A DNA stretch of 64,000 nucleotides, taken from contig NZ_LT962671.1 of the NCBI RefSeq assembly GCF_900199545.1, positions 657,961 through 721,960 on the forward strand. The letters run 5' to 3'. The translations under genes were made by a program, and so were the position numbers. Positions 8,156-17,005 of this stretch are shown here, piece by piece; the first letter of the stretch is position 1; each line of letters starts with the position of its first letter. This DNA comes from Raoultibacter massiliensis. GTDB taxonomy: Bacteria; Actinomycetota; Coriobacteriia; Coriobacteriales; Eggerthellaceae. Below the pieces are notes generated by a model, which was not told where the DNA came from, made no database searches, and was given only the letters and a program-made list of their open reading frames with translations.

Positions 8156-9127
8156 ATGAGCGATCAAAACCCACAAGCGGCCGCCTTGGGCGGATGCGCC
8201 TTTTCCACCTCCTCGTTTACCGCATCGGGCGACGGATATCGTCGTCCCGGCGATGGATTCGACAATGCTCCCATCGGCGTTTTCGATTCCGGATACGGCG
8301 GCTTGACCGTTGCGCGTGAAATCATCAAGGCGCTTCCCGACGAGAGCATCGTGTATTTCGGCGACACCGCCCGCTGCCCGTACGGACCGCGTTCGCTTGA
8401 AGAGGTTGACGGTTTCGTGCAGCAGATCGGGGCGTGGCTTATCGAGCGGGGGGTCAAGATCGTCGTCATCGCATGCAACACGGCTACCGCAGCGGGGCTC
8501 TCCCATGCCCAAAGGTCATTCGACGTTCCCGTAGTCGGCGTGGTCGAGCCGGGTGCGCGCGCGGCGGTTCATGCGACGAAGAACAGGCATGTGGGCGTTA
8601 TCGCCACGAAAGGCACGATCGAGTCGGGGGCGTACGCGAGTGCCATACGCAACCTCGATGCGGGCATTACGGTGTTTTCCGTTCCGACTCCCCGGTTCGT
8701 CGAGATTGCGGAGCAGGGCATACGCATGGCCGAAGGCCCGATCGAGGATTTCACTTCGCTTGCATCGAAGGTGTACATCAGACCTGCATTTCAAGAGATA
8801 GCGAAAGAATACCTCGAACCGCTCAGGCGGTGCGAGATCGATACGCTGGTGCTCGGATGCACCCACTTTCCGCTGCTGAAAGCCCTTATCGGCGGGGTGG
8901 TCGGCCGCGAGGTCTTGCTCATTTCGTCGGCGAAGGAGGCGGCAAAGGATGTCGCCGAGATACTCACGCGAAGGGCGAAGCGCGCCGAGCCCGGCCATAA
9001 GGCGACGTTCGAATTCTTTACGACGGGCACCGACGTAGGCGAATTCGAACGATTCGGCGGTCGCGTGTTGAGGATGCCGCTCGGTTCGGTGCTGCACGTG
9101 GGAGCCGATGATCTTCGGAAGGTCTGA
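8156..9127 (+). CDS. murI: Glutamate racemase
   Basis: Interconverts L- and D-glutamate for peptidoglycan in the cytoplasm. The two catalytic cysteines are visible: Cys107 in ACNTATA and Cys235 in GCTHFPLL, together with the FDSGYGGL start of the fold near residues 43-50. The protein has an N-terminal extension of about 38 residues rich in Ser, Gly and Ala that most family members lack. If the first ATG is used the mRNA is nearly leaderless; a later start near the conserved APIGVFDSG cannot be excluded. rdgB follows after 50 bases and probably belongs to the same transcript. Confidence 0.95.
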   Translation: MSDQNPQAAALGGCAFSTSSFTASGDGYRRPGDGFDNAPIGVFDSGYGGLTVAREIIKALPDESIVYFGDTARCPYGPRSLEEVDGFVQQIGAWLIERGVKIVVIACNTATAAGLSHAQRSFDVPVVGVVEPGARAAVHATKNRHVGVIATKGTIESGAYASAIRNLDAGITVFSVPTPRFVEIAEQGIRMAEGPIEDFTSLASKVYIRPAFQEIAKEYLEPLRRCEIDTLVLGCTHFPLLKALIGGVVGREVLLISSAKEAAKDVAEILTRRAKRAEPGHKATFEFFTTGTDVGEFERFGGRVLRMPLGSVLHVGADDLRKV

Positions 9128-9177
9128 ATCGGTCGGCAGCGCCTTTTGCAGCCGACCATCATGCGCTAGGAGCAGAT

Positions 9178-9777
9178 ATGAAAAAAGTAGTCATCGCAAG
9201 CAATAACGCCCACAAGGTGGAAGAGATCAGAACCGCTCTCGATTTCGAGGGGTGGGAGTTCTATACGCTGTCCGAGTTGGGAGTTGAATCGGATCCGGAA
9301 GAAGATGCCGAAACCTTCGAAGGAAACGCGCGCATCAAGGCCCGAGCGGCTTACGAGGCGGCTGGCTGTGCCGCGCTTGCGGATGATTCGGGGATCGAGG
9401 TCGACGCGCTTGGCGGAGCGCCCGGAGTTCATTCGGCTCGGTATGCCGGCGGACACGGCGATGATGCGGCGAACAACGAAAAGCTTTTGCGCGAGCTCGG
9501 CGATGTGCCGCCTGAAAAACGCACGGGACGTTTCGTCAGCGCACTTGTATTCGTGGATGAGGACGGCACGGAAACCGTCGCGCGCGGCACCGTTGAGGGG
9601 CATATCGGATACGGGCTTCAAGGCGATGGCGGCTTCGGTTACGACCCGCTGTTCTACCCCGACGTATTCAAGGGAGCGCTTACGCTTGCCGAGGTGAGCC
9701 AGGATGAAAAGAACGCGGTCTCGCATCGCGGGAACGCGCTTCGTGAGCTTAAGGCAAAAATAGCTTCACGGCTCTGA
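9178..9777 (+). CDS. rdgB: dITP/XTP pyrophosphatase (RdgB/HAM1)
   Basis: Hydrolyses non-canonical purine nucleotides such as dITP and XTP, keeping them out of DNA and RNA. The N-terminal SNNAHK substrate-binding motif, the DDSGIEVDALGGAPGVHSAR block and the C-terminal SHRGNAL are all standard for the family, and 199 residues is the usual length. AGGAGC precedes the ATG. It lies downstream of murI, a common neighbour in this group of bacteria. Confidence 0.95.
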   Translation: MKKVVIASNNAHKVEEIRTALDFEGWEFYTLSELGVESDPEEDAETFEGNARIKARAAYEAAGCAALADDSGIEVDALGGAPGVHSARYAGGHGDDAANNEKLLRELGDVPPEKRTGRFVSALVFVDEDGTETVARGTVEGHIGYGLQGDGGFGYDPLFYPDVFKGALTLAEVSQDEKNAVSHRGNALRELKAKIASRL

Positions 9778-9810
9778 ACTTCTGATATAATGCAAAAGCT
9801 GTTCTAGCGT

Positions 9811-9887
9811 CGGGACGTGGCGCAGTTTGGTAGCGCGCCTGCTTTGGGAGCAGGATGTCGCAGGTTCGAATCCTGTCGTCCCGACCA
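9811..9887 (+). tRNA. tRNA-Pro (TGG)
   Basis: Acceptor CGGGACG pairs with CGTCCCG and the 3' CCA is encoded. The anticodon stem CCTGC/GCAGG encloses a loop with anticodon TGG at 9845-9847; the T loop is TTCGAAT. A -10 element TATAAT lies at 9786-9791, with TTCACG at 9765-9770 as a weak -35. Confidence 0.97.
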
Positions 9888-9888
9888 T

Positions 9889-9934
9889 TTCGGGTCTGTC
9901 CATCTTCAATAATGGGCAGACCCGAAATCTTTTC
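9889..9934 (+). terminator. Terminator of tRNA-Pro
   Basis: TTCGGGTCTG and CAGACCCGAA form a long stem with extra pairs inside, followed by ATCTTTTCC. It starts two bases after the CCA. Confidence 0.8.
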
Positions 9935-10210
9935 CGGGGCGATTCGCCTGTCGGCCAGATAGCCTTTGCGGCGTGCGGATCGGCGGGGCGCCGTTTTTCG
10001 GGCTAGCGCTTGGGGTCGCAGCGGTTTTTCCGGTTGCGCGAACGCGTTTGTCGTATTTTCAGAACCCATGCCTCTGATCTGCCCTTGGATACCGCAAGTT
10101 GTCATGAGATTCTCGAAAAAGAAGCCGAAAGTTGGTTGAGCAATGGCTTTCGCGCTGGCACTATGGGGATGTCGGCCAATCCGACGACACGAAAACAAAA
10201 GGATGGTTCC

Positions 10211-11182
10211 ATGAGCTTTCGCGATAACCTGCAACATCTGCGTGCGACGCGCAACATGACGCAAGAACAGCTTGCCATGCTGCTTGGCGTGAGCCGCCAA
10301 TCGGTATCGAAATGGGAGGCGGAGCGTGCGTACCCCGAGATGGACAAACTGCTCAAGCTGTGCGATCTGTTCGGTTGCACGCTCGACGAATTGGTTTTGG
10401 GCGATTTGACCGATCGTCCGACCGATGCGGTCTCTCGCATGCCGGTGCACGCGGTCTCCCAGGATGTGACGGGATACGATCAGGCGATGCGCTCCTTTGC
10501 ATGGAAGTTTCCGCTTGGCGTGGTTGCGATCATCATAGGGTTTTCGCTCGCAGTGCTCTTGTCGGGTCCCGAATTCTCGTCAGGCGATCCATCTCAGAGT
10601 TATGCGACCGTGCTGATGCTTGCGGGCATCGCCGTAGGGTTTGCGCTCATTCTTCCCGCATGGTCTGCGCGCAACGGGTTTCGCAAAGCGCATCCTTTCG
10701 TGGAGGACTTCTACACTGCCGACCAGAAAAACAAGGCGCGTTCCGCTCGGACGGCGGGGATCGTCGCGGGCATCGGGCTGGTCATGGTCGGCCTCGCATT
10801 CACTATGGTGCTGTACGAGGCGCAATGGCTTGCGGGGTCCATTCCCTTTTTGTTCATTGCGGCGGGCGTGTTCTTCATCATGCGCGGATGTTTGCTGAAA
10901 TCACGTTGCAACTTGGATAGATACAACCGAAGATCGCTTTCCGAGTTAGATGATGTGCAGATCGACGCCTTGGATGATGCGGGACTGCGGACGCGCGCCC
11001 GTCGAGCCAAGCGCGATCGCGGCATCGTTGTCGTCGTCATGTGCGTGGCGACGGCCGTCGCTTTGGTGCTTCTCTTCGTGCCCGTGTTCGATGCTCAGCG
11101 ATGGTTCTGGCTGGCTTGGCCGGTCGGCGGCGTGCTGTGCGTGGCGATGCGGGCGTTTCCCTCGATGAGGGAAGACGGATAG
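10211..11182 (+). CDS. XRE-family regulator with a multi-pass membrane domain
   Basis: Residues about 1-65 form an XRE HTH (RNMTQEQLAMLLGVSRQSVS, then WEAERAYPEMDKLLKL). The rest has about six hydrophobic segments in three pairs, separated by a hydrophilic stretch near the middle rich in Arg, Leu and Asp. Such HTH-membrane fusions are common in Firmicutes and Coriobacteria and are thought to be membrane-tethered regulators. The start at 10211 is used because AAGGATGG precedes it and the HTH begins there; the frame extends 67 codons further up without sense. An ABC exporter pair follows 150 bases downstream and may be its target. Confidence 0.8.
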   Translation: MSFRDNLQHLRATRNMTQEQLAMLLGVSRQSVSKWEAERAYPEMDKLLKLCDLFGCTLDELVLGDLTDRPTDAVSRMPVHAVSQDVTGYDQAMRSFAWKFPLGVVAIIIGFSLAVLLSGPEFSSGDPSQSYATVLMLAGIAVGFALILPAWSARNGFRKAHPFVEDFYTADQKNKARSARTAGIVAGIGLVMVGLAFTMVLYEAQWLAGSIPFLFIAAGVFFIMRGCLLKSRCNLDRYNRRSLSELDDVQIDALDDAGLRTRARRAKRDRGIVVVVMCVATAVALVLLFVPVFDAQRWFWLAWPVGGVLCVAMRAFPSMREDG

Positions 11183-11335
11183 GCGCACGTCCGTAAGCGC
11201 GATCGAGTTTTTCTTCCCGATCGCTGCAGCATCGTATTCGAAAAAATCATAGACGTAGACAAACAATCTGAAAGCAGAGCAGAGGTCTCTTTGCCTAAGG
11301 CATTGCTGCCCGATGCCGCAACGATGGGAGTTCGT

Positions 11336-12070
11336 ATGGGTTCCGCGATTATTGCCAGCAACGTGAGGAAATCGTTTTGTGCGGGGAAGGGCCGCGCTCG
11401 GCGGTCGATAGAGGTGCTGAGAGACGTCAGCCTGCGCATCGAACTCGGTGAGATGGTGAGCATCGTAGGGCCGAGCGGTTCGGGAAAATCGACGCTCCTG
11501 TACTGCCTTTCCGGGCTCGAAGCGGCGGATGAGGGCTCTATCGAGCTGATGGGCAGGCAGGTCGTCAAGGCGAACCGCAGCGCACTGTCTAAGATCCGCA
11601 GGGATCACGTGGGGTTCGTCTTCCAATCGTACAACCTCATCCCCTCGCTGAACGTGGAAGAGAACGTGTCGTTGCCCGCGCGGCTGGCGGGCCGCCCCGT
11701 CACGAGCGAGCAGACAGGGGCGGTGCTCGAAAGCGTCGGCCTCGGCGGGCGAGAGAAGGACCGCCCGGGGGACATGTCGGGCGGCGAACAGCAGCGCGTG
11801 GCCATCGCCCGTGCGCTTGTCGGGTCATCGGATGTGGTGTTTGCCGATGAGCCGACCGGGGCGCTCGATTCGAAGAGCGGGCGCGAGGTCCTCGGCATGC
11901 TGCGCACGATCGGCGACGATTCCAGCCGATCGGTTGTGATGGTTACCCACGATCTCGAAGCCGCTTCGTTGGCCGATCGCATCCTCGTGCTGAGGGACGG
12001 CCGGATTGTGCGCGAAATGGGGCGTTCGAGTGCGCGTGAGATTCTCGAAGCCATGGGGGTGCCGAGATGA
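11336..12070 (+). CDS. ABC transporter ATP-binding protein, MacB/LolD type
   Basis: Cytoplasmic ATPase that drives a FtsX-type permease. Walker A is GPSGSGKST at residues 45-53; the signature is MSGGEQQRVAIARA; Walker B runs into [14 protein letters not shown], typical for the MacB/LolD/BceA group; the switch His is in VMVTHD. The ATG at 11336 is chosen because GGGAG lies just upstream; earlier in-frame starts at 11291 or 11324 are possible. The stop overlaps the start of the permease by four bases (ATGA), indicating translational coupling. Confidence 0.92.
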   Translation: MGSAIIASNVRKSFCAGKGRARRSIEVLRDVSLRIELGEMVSIVGPSGSGKSTLLYCLSGLEAADEGSIELMGRQVVKANRSALSKIRRDHVGFVFQSYNLIPSLNVEENVSLPARLAGRPVTSEQTGAVLESVGLGGREKDRPGDMSGGEQQRVAIARALVGSSDVVFADEPTGALDSKSGREVLGMLRTIGDDSSRSVVMVTHDLEAASLADRILVLRDGRIVREMGRSSAREILEAMGVPR

Positions 12071-13413
12071 TCCGGCTCGCGCTCTCCGATCTGCGCGATC
12101 ACGCCGCCACTTGGGTCGGCGCATTCTTCGTGGCGATAGCGTGCGGCTGCATAGGCGGCTGGATCGCCTTCCTGCAGTCAACGGCCGGGTTGTACGCCGA
12201 TCCAACGCGCACCGCCCTGCAGAATGCCGGCTCGATGATGCTCGTTTTCTCGCTGGTCGCGGCCGTGGCGGTGCTCGCTTCGGCGGCGAATCTGACGGTT
12301 TCGGCGCAGCGGCGCTCCTACGCTTTGTGGCAGCTGGCGAACGTGAAGCCCCGTATGGTGAGCGCGGTGGTGCTCGTCCAGCTTGCCGTGGTGGCGATTG
12401 CAGGCGCCGTGTGCGGTACGCTGCTCGCTGCGTTGAGCTTCGAGCCCTTGTTCCCGCTCGTGTTCGGTTCGCGAGACGAAATCGCCCAGCTGACGCCTTA
12501 TGCCGAGCTGTCTTTTCTGCCTCGGGTGTGGCTTGTGGTTGCGGGTGTGTTTCTGTGCGGCGGGTTGAGGGGTGCGCGCGCTGCGGGGAGAACGCCTCCT
12601 TTGGCCGTGCTGCGCGAACCGGAGCCGAAGCGCATGGGGATGACGTGGCTGCGCGCGGCGGCATTCGCGTGCTTGGTCGTCTGCACGTGCTGGATGGGTT
12701 CCATTCTCATCGGATCGGGCGTCGATGAGGCCTTTACCTGGTCGATATTCATGCCTCCGCTGGTGGTGGCGACGCTGGTGCCTGTCGCGCCCCTCGTGCT
12801 TTCGGCGCTGTTGCGTGCATGGACGTCGCTGGTTCCCCAAAAGCGATGGATCGCGTGGTATCTGGCACGCCGCGCCGCTCGCTTCGGTCTTGCGGCAAGT
12901 TCTTCGGTTGAAACACCCGTTATGGTGGGGTTCGGGTTGGTGTCGGGCGTTTTCTCCGTCGTTGCGGGCGGGGTCGCTTTTCTGAAAGACCAGGGCGTAA
13001 CCGACGCCAGCGGCCTCGATGCATCGGCGGCTTTGCTCATGCTCGGCGGCCCCGTTTTGCTGTGCGCAGTCGGGGCGGCGGTCAGCGTGGTCATGTCGTC
13101 GCGTTCCCGCTCGCGCGATGTCGCCCTCCTCTCCGCAGTTGGAGCGCGGCCTGAAACGCTTGTGGCGGCTGCCGTCTGCGAGGCGTTCATCCATACCGTC
13201 ACCGCTACTTTGACGGGTGCTGTTGCGACGATCGCAGCTGGCGCTATCGTCAACTACGCTTACGGATGGCCCTTTTTCGCCGGTCTTACCTTCGGGGAGG
13301 GGCTCGTCGTTTCGTTTGCGGGGTTCGCACTGGTTCTTGCGGCAACGCTCGTGCCTACCTGTATGGCTCTCGGCCAGGATGCTGCTGTCGTTATCGCCGC
13401 GACGCAGGAATGA
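12067..13413 (+). CDS. FtsX-like ABC transporter permease
   Basis: A permease of 448 residues with about eight hydrophobic segments and the FtsX-type repeat near the C-terminus (SRSRDVALLSAVGARPETL), which matches the conserved coupling region of the family. Partner of the ATPase that overlaps it by four bases. The substrate may be a lipid, peptide or drug; nothing in the sequence decides. No accessory membrane-fusion protein is encoded beside it, which argues against a MacAB-type system. Confidence 0.88.
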   Translation: MIRLALSDLRDHAATWVGAFFVAIACGCIGGWIAFLQSTAGLYADPTRTALQNAGSMMLVFSLVAAVAVLASAANLTVSAQRRSYALWQLANVKPRMVSAVVLVQLAVVAIAGAVCGTLLAALSFEPLFPLVFGSRDEIAQLTPYAELSFLPRVWLVVAGVFLCGGLRGARAAGRTPPLAVLREPEPKRMGMTWLRAAAFACLVVCTCWMGSILIGSGVDEAFTWSIFMPPLVVATLVPVAPLVLSALLRAWTSLVPQKRWIAWYLARRAARFGLAASSSVETPVMVGFGLVSGVFSVVAGGVAFLKDQGVTDASGLDASAALLMLGGPVLLCAVGAAVSVVMSSRSRSRDVALLSAVGARPETLVAAAVCEAFIHTVTATLTGAVATIAAGAIVNYAYGWPFFAGLTFGEGLVVSFAGFALVLAATLVPTCMALGQDAAVVIAATQE

Positions 13414-13551
13414 TCCGAACGCCGAATACGGAAGTTTCGGAATTTTTGGTATCGGAAGCGTGTCAATCGGCCAGGGAGGCCGACCGTGCTCGATCGATTG
13501 TGCTATATAAGATTGCATGCTCTAGTAAGACACGCAAACAATGGGAGTGAC

Positions 13552-13974
13552 ATGACAGAACAGCAAGCAGGTTGGTACCCTGATCCATCGGGAGACGTTT
13601 CGAAGCTTAGGTATTGGAACGGGGTGCAGTGGACCAACGATTTCGCTCCGGTTCAGCCTTCGCAATCGCAGGCCTGCCAAGGTGCAGCGTATACAGCGCC
13701 CGCGTATGGGCAGCCCCCTTATCAGCAGCCCTATTCGTATGAGGGAAGCACCGATCAAACGTTGAGGCTCGTGGCGTTCATCCTCTGCCTCGTCTCCACC
13801 GTATCGGTGGGGTGGACCATCATTCCGCTCGCCTGGATGATTCCCATGACCGTCCACTGCTGGGGGCTTTACAAGGGCACGAAGGCCAACACGACGGGCT
13901 TCGGCGTATGCACGCTGATATTCGTCAACCTGGTCGGCGGCATCCTGCTTCTGGTTTCGAGAAAAGACCGCTGA
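13552..13974 (+). CDS. DUF2510 membrane protein
   Basis: The N-terminus (AGWYPDPSGDVSKLRYWNGV) is the DUF2510 motif found in many actinobacterial membrane proteins, followed by a Pro/Gln/Tyr-rich linker (residues about 40-62) and two or three membrane segments from about residue 65. Total length is 140 residues. GGGAG lies before the ATG. The function is unknown; DUF2510 is often an N-terminal cap on actinobacterial membrane proteins, which supports the phylum assignment. Confidence 0.8.
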   Translation: MTEQQAGWYPDPSGDVSKLRYWNGVQWTNDFAPVQPSQSQACQGAAYTAPAYGQPPYQQPYSYEGSTDQTLRLVAFILCLVSTVSVGWTIIPLAWMIPMTVHCWGLYKGTKANTTGFGVCTLIFVNLVGGILLLVSRKDR

Positions 13975-14170
13975 TCTGGTGGGCGCCGTGCCATGCGCCG
14001 AGGGTGCACGCTAAAGCGATGCTTCGATCGTCTGTCGGCGGGCGATCGGTTAGCTGGATGAATTGCTGCAGAATCCAAAGACGAAATTGCGGTAATTCTT
14101 CTTTTCAACACGTCGCATTTCGTGTATCATACCAAAGGTTGCTTGGCAGCGATACGGTGCCATATGCAAT

Positions 14171-14244
14171 GCGGGTGTGGTTCAATGGTAGAACTCCAGC
14201 CTTCCAAGCTGACAACGCGGGTTCGATTCCCGTCACCCGCTCCA
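14171..14244 (+). tRNA. tRNA-Gly (TCC)
   Basis: Acceptor GCGGGTG pairs with CACCCGC, T as discriminator, CCA encoded. Anticodon TCC at 14203-14205 in loop CTTCCAA; T loop TTCGATT. Confidence 0.97.
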
Positions 14245-14254
14245 TGAATAGCGC

Positions 14255-14286
14255 AGGCCAGGGTTTCGAAACCCTGGCCTTTTCTT
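14255..14286 (+). terminator. Terminator of tRNA-Gly
   Basis: AGGCCAGGGTTT and AAACCCTGGCCT flank a two-base centre in a perfect inverted repeat, followed by TTTCTTATTT. Confidence 0.9.
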
Positions 14287-14346
14287 ATTTGGGGGCCGAG
14301 AGGCGTAGCGGCAGGGCTGCAGGCCGTAGCGGGCGTCTGGCGCATT

Positions 14347-14370
14347 GCTTCGAGCCCATGGGCTCGAAGC
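14347..14370. repeat. Perfect 24-base palindrome
   Basis: The half GCTTCGAGCCCA at 14347-14358 is followed directly by its exact reverse complement. There is no T run on either side, so it is not a simple terminator. It lies between the tRNA-Gly terminator and the helicase terminator. Confidence 0.8.
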
Positions 14371-14376
14371 CGTCCG

Positions 14377-14403
14377 ACAAAAAAGGGGCCGTTGCGGCCC
14401 CTG
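14377..14403 (-). terminator. Terminator of the DEAD-box helicase gene
   Basis: Read leftward, AGGGGCCGCAACGGCCCC forms a tight hairpin followed by a run of T (seen as AAAAAA at 14379-14384 on the plus strand). It is just beyond the helicase stop codon. Confidence 0.85.
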
Positions 14404-14409
14404 AGGTTC

Positions 14410-16029
14410 TTAAGCTACTTTGTACGCTCTGCTGCGTTGCTTCTTCTTTTTTGGTTTCGGGGCTTCCTGGCCACCGTGGCGGCATTGGTCGCTGCGACTG
14501 CTGCGGCCGTCCTGGTCGCTGCGGCTTCCGCGCCCGCCTTTGTCGTTGCGACCGTTGCGGTTCGGGGGCTTTCGCTTGCCGCGGGCCTTCGAACCGCCGC
14601 GGTCGGGGGCGACTCCCGTGCGTTTGCGCCCTGCGCCGCTCTGGTTTGTGCGAGCGGGCTCTTTGCGTTTCGGCTTCTGCGCATACGCCCCGATATCCTT
14701 CAAACGGTCGAACTGCTCGTCTCCGCCTATGAGCATTTCGGCCAAAGCGACGGCGACCTGCTTCTCCGAGCCTTCGAACAGCGGGTTTTCGAGAAGGTCC
14801 TCCACGAGCTTTCGGGCGGCTTTCCCCGGACGGTTCTTCGCGTGCGATTCGATCTCGAGGACGGTGCGGGCTACGGCCTTGTCCATGATTTCGCTGTCGG
14901 TGGGCAGCTTGCGCTCTTCGATGGCAGTGCCCGTGTACTTCATAAGCCCGCGAAGCGTCGCCTGCTGCTTGCCGTTGCAGATCAGCGTTTGCGAGACGCC
15001 TCGCTTGCCGGCGCGTCCCGTGCGTCCGATGCGGTGGACGTAATATTCGAAGCTTTGCGGCAGATCGTAGTTGATGACGACGTCGATGTCGTCAACGTCG
15101 ATGCCGCGCGCGGCGACGTCGGTGGCTATCAGGGCGTGTACGCTGCCATTGCGGAATCCTTGCATGACCTGCATACGGGCCGCCTGCGTCATGTCGCCGT
15201 GTATCCCCGATGCTTTGAAGCCCTGTTTGCGAAGCATCTCGGCCAGTTCGTCCACCATCGATTTCGTATTGCAGAATACAACGGAGCGCTGCCCGTTGGC
15301 ATGCATCAGAAGACTGAGCACGTCCTTTTTCTTGCCCTGCGCAACGCGGAAGTAGGTCTGCTCGATATCGGCTTGGTTTTCCTTGCCGGAAAGCGTCTCG
15401 ACGGTCAGCGGATCGGTGAGGAAGGTGTTGGAGATCTTGCGGAGCGATGTGGACATGGTTGCCGAGAACAGCACGGTCTGGCGCTCTGCGGGCGTGGCGT
15501 TCAAAATGGTTTCGATATCTTCGATGAAGCCCATGTTGAGCATCTCGTCGGCCTCATCCAAGATGACGGTTTGGATATGATCGAGCTTGAGGGTTTTGCG
15601 GCGCATATGATCCATGAGGCGCCCGGGGGTGCCGATCACGATGTTCGCATGGCGCAGCTGCTTGATCTGGTCGGGCATCGATGCGCCGCCGTACACGACG
15701 GCAAGCGATACGCCTTCCTTGTACTTTGCGAACTTCTTCATCTCGCAGTGAATCTGCAGGGCGAGTTCGCGGGTGGGGGATAAGACGAGCACCTGTGCAT
15801 GGTGCGAGGTGCCGTCGACGCCCTCGATGGCGGGAATCGAGAAGGCTCCCGTCTTGCCCGACCCGGTGCAGCTGCGTCCGATAAGATCGCGTCTTTCGAG
15901 CAGCAAGGGAATGGCGCTTGCCTGTATGTTCGTGGGCTTGGCATAGCCTATTTCGTCAATCGCCCTGATGATGTACGGCGAAAGCGGCATTTCGCTGAAT
16001 GCCGCGGGGTTGGTCTGGGTTTTCTGCAT
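14410..16029 (-). CDS. DEAD-box ATP-dependent RNA helicase
   Basis: Unwinds structured RNA. All core motifs are visible in order: Q motif (PTNIQASAIP), Walker A (CTGSGKTGAF), PTREL, TPGRL, DEAD in LDEADEML, SAT, and HRIGRTGRAG. After the core (about residue 370) comes a helical part and then a long basic, low-complexity tail from about residue 455 to 539 made of Arg, Gly, Lys, Ser and Asp (GRNDKGGRGSR), as in CsdA/DeaD-type helicases that bind RNA non-specifically. Whether it is CsdA, RhlE or CshA-like is not decided here. ATG 16029 has AGGAGAT upstream. Confidence 0.95.
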   Translation of the reverse strand: MQKTQTNPAAFSEMPLSPYIIRAIDEIGYAKPTNIQASAIPLLLERRDLIGRSCTGSGKTGAFSIPAIEGVDGTSHHAQVLVLSPTRELALQIHCEMKKFAKYKEGVSLAVVYGGASMPDQIKQLRHANIVIGTPGRLMDHMRRKTLKLDHIQTVILDEADEMLNMGFIEDIETILNATPAERQTVLFSATMSTSLRKISNTFLTDPLTVETLSGKENQADIEQTYFRVAQGKKKDVLSLLMHANGQRSVVFCNTKSMVDELAEMLRKQGFKASGIHGDMTQAARMQVMQGFRNGSVHALIATDVAARGIDVDDIDVVINYDLPQSFEYYVHRIGRTGRAGKRGVSQTLICNGKQQATLRGLMKYTGTAIEERKLPTDSEIMDKAVARTVLEIESHAKNRPGKAARKLVEDLLENPLFEGSEKQVAVALAEMLIGGDEQFDRLKDIGAYAQKPKRKEPARTNQSGAGRKRTGVAPDRGGSKARGKRKPPNRNGRNDKGGRGSRSDQDGRSSRSDQCRHGGQEAPKPKKKKQRSRAYKVA

Positions 16030-16321
16030 ATCTCCTCATTCGACGTTCGATTATGTGCGGCGGAAGGGCGGCGAGGATGCGCAAGCATTCGTTTCGCTGC
16101 TGGTTTCCGGCGCGGCAAAGCACCATCCACCCGTCAAACAAAGAGATGAACCTTATTTGCGTGGGAAGAATCTTGCGCTACATGAATCATGGAAATGGGT
16201 CATGTGGATGGTTTTGACGCCTATGCAGTATATCGATGCAACGGGCTTTTTCGCTGGCGGTGTGCAGAGAACCCCAGAAAAACACGAATGCCCGCTTTAC
16301 CGCGTCGGCTTCGAGCGTGCA
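16030..16321. other. Intergenic region upstream of the helicase, no gene seen
   Basis: Several short frames overlap here but none has a convincing ribosome binding site or protein-like composition. It probably carries the promoter and a leader for the leftward helicase gene. Long leaders are usual for cold-induced DEAD-box helicases, but I cannot point to a definite promoter. Confidence 0.5.
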
Positions 16322-16352
16322 TGAAAAAACCCGCTTGCGCGGGCCTTTTAAA
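16322..16352 (-). terminator. Bidirectional-type terminator after the glutaredoxin-like gene
   Basis: CCCGC and GCGGG form a stem around TTGC. On the left is an A run (T run for the leftward transcript) and on the right CCTTTTA, so it could stop transcripts from either side. Confidence 0.7.
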
Positions 16353-16389
16353 GTTCGATGCATAGGTGCGGCTGTGCGCGGGCTTGCGT

Positions 16390-16632
16390 TCAATCCGCCT
16401 GGGTTGCCAGGTATTTGATAATGTCGTCGGATTCGTACATCGCCTTGCCGTTTATCACGAGGCAGGGGACCTGCTTCTTGCCGCCGATGCATACAAGGTC
16501 GTTTTGGATGCCGGGCTGTGTGGTGTCGCGCATATCGAGCGTGATGCCTTTTTCATCCATGAAGCGCAGGACTTTCTGGCAAAATGGGCAGGTCTTTTTG
16601 TAGTATAGCGTGTGGTCCTTGAGATATGACAC
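16390..16632 (-). CDS. Glutaredoxin-like / GST N-terminal thioredoxin-fold protein
   Basis: A small thioredoxin-fold protein of 80 residues with a CPFCQK active site near the N-terminus (YYKKTCPFCQKVLRF), a cis-proline region (KQVPCLVINGK) and YESDDIIKYL at the end, which is the glutaredoxin/GST-N pattern. It likely reduces disulfides. I choose the GTG at 16632, which has GGGAGC upstream and begins just before the fold. A -10-like TATGAT on the minus strand at 16690-16695 fits this start. Confidence 0.85.
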   Translation of the reverse strand: MSYLKDHTLYYKKTCPFCQKVLRFMDEKGITLDMRDTTQPGIQNDLVCIGGKKQVPCLVINGKAMYESDDIIKYLATQAD

Positions 16633-17005
16633 GGCTGCTCCCTTCGTACAATCCCCGGATTCATCCGCGGAAACGCAACAGTGCACTTTATCATACTAAA
16701 GGAGTGAGCAAACGGGGCCATCAAGGGTTTTCTTGTTGCCGAGCGGTTGCTTTCCTTACGTGAGACCTCCATCGATACTGGGAAAGGACGGAAAGAGCGT
16801 CGCCCGCTCGGGTTTTATCGGACCGTGCGGGCCGTTTCGGGTCGCACGGCGCCGCGCCTGTCGAATCGAGGCGGACGGTGGAAGCGCGATGGCGTCCGGC
16901 GCGCAACGTGCAGCGGATCCGTCTTGACGAAGGTTCGAAACTCAACGGAGCGTTTGTTGTGCAGGCTGGACGGTGCGGATACCATGCCCTTCGGAGGTAC
17001 ATGCG
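16633..17005. other. Intergenic region between divergent genes, no gene seen
   Basis: Holds the probable promoter of the glutaredoxin-like gene near 16690 and, before 17006, GGAGG at 16993-16997 serving the XRE-desulfoferrodoxin gene. Short frames on both strands are not protein-like. Confidence 0.5.

Noticed and set aside
10010..10210. N-terminal 67-codon extension of the XRE membrane protein
   Set aside because: The HTH starts at 10211 behind a good ribosome site; the extension has no conserved character.
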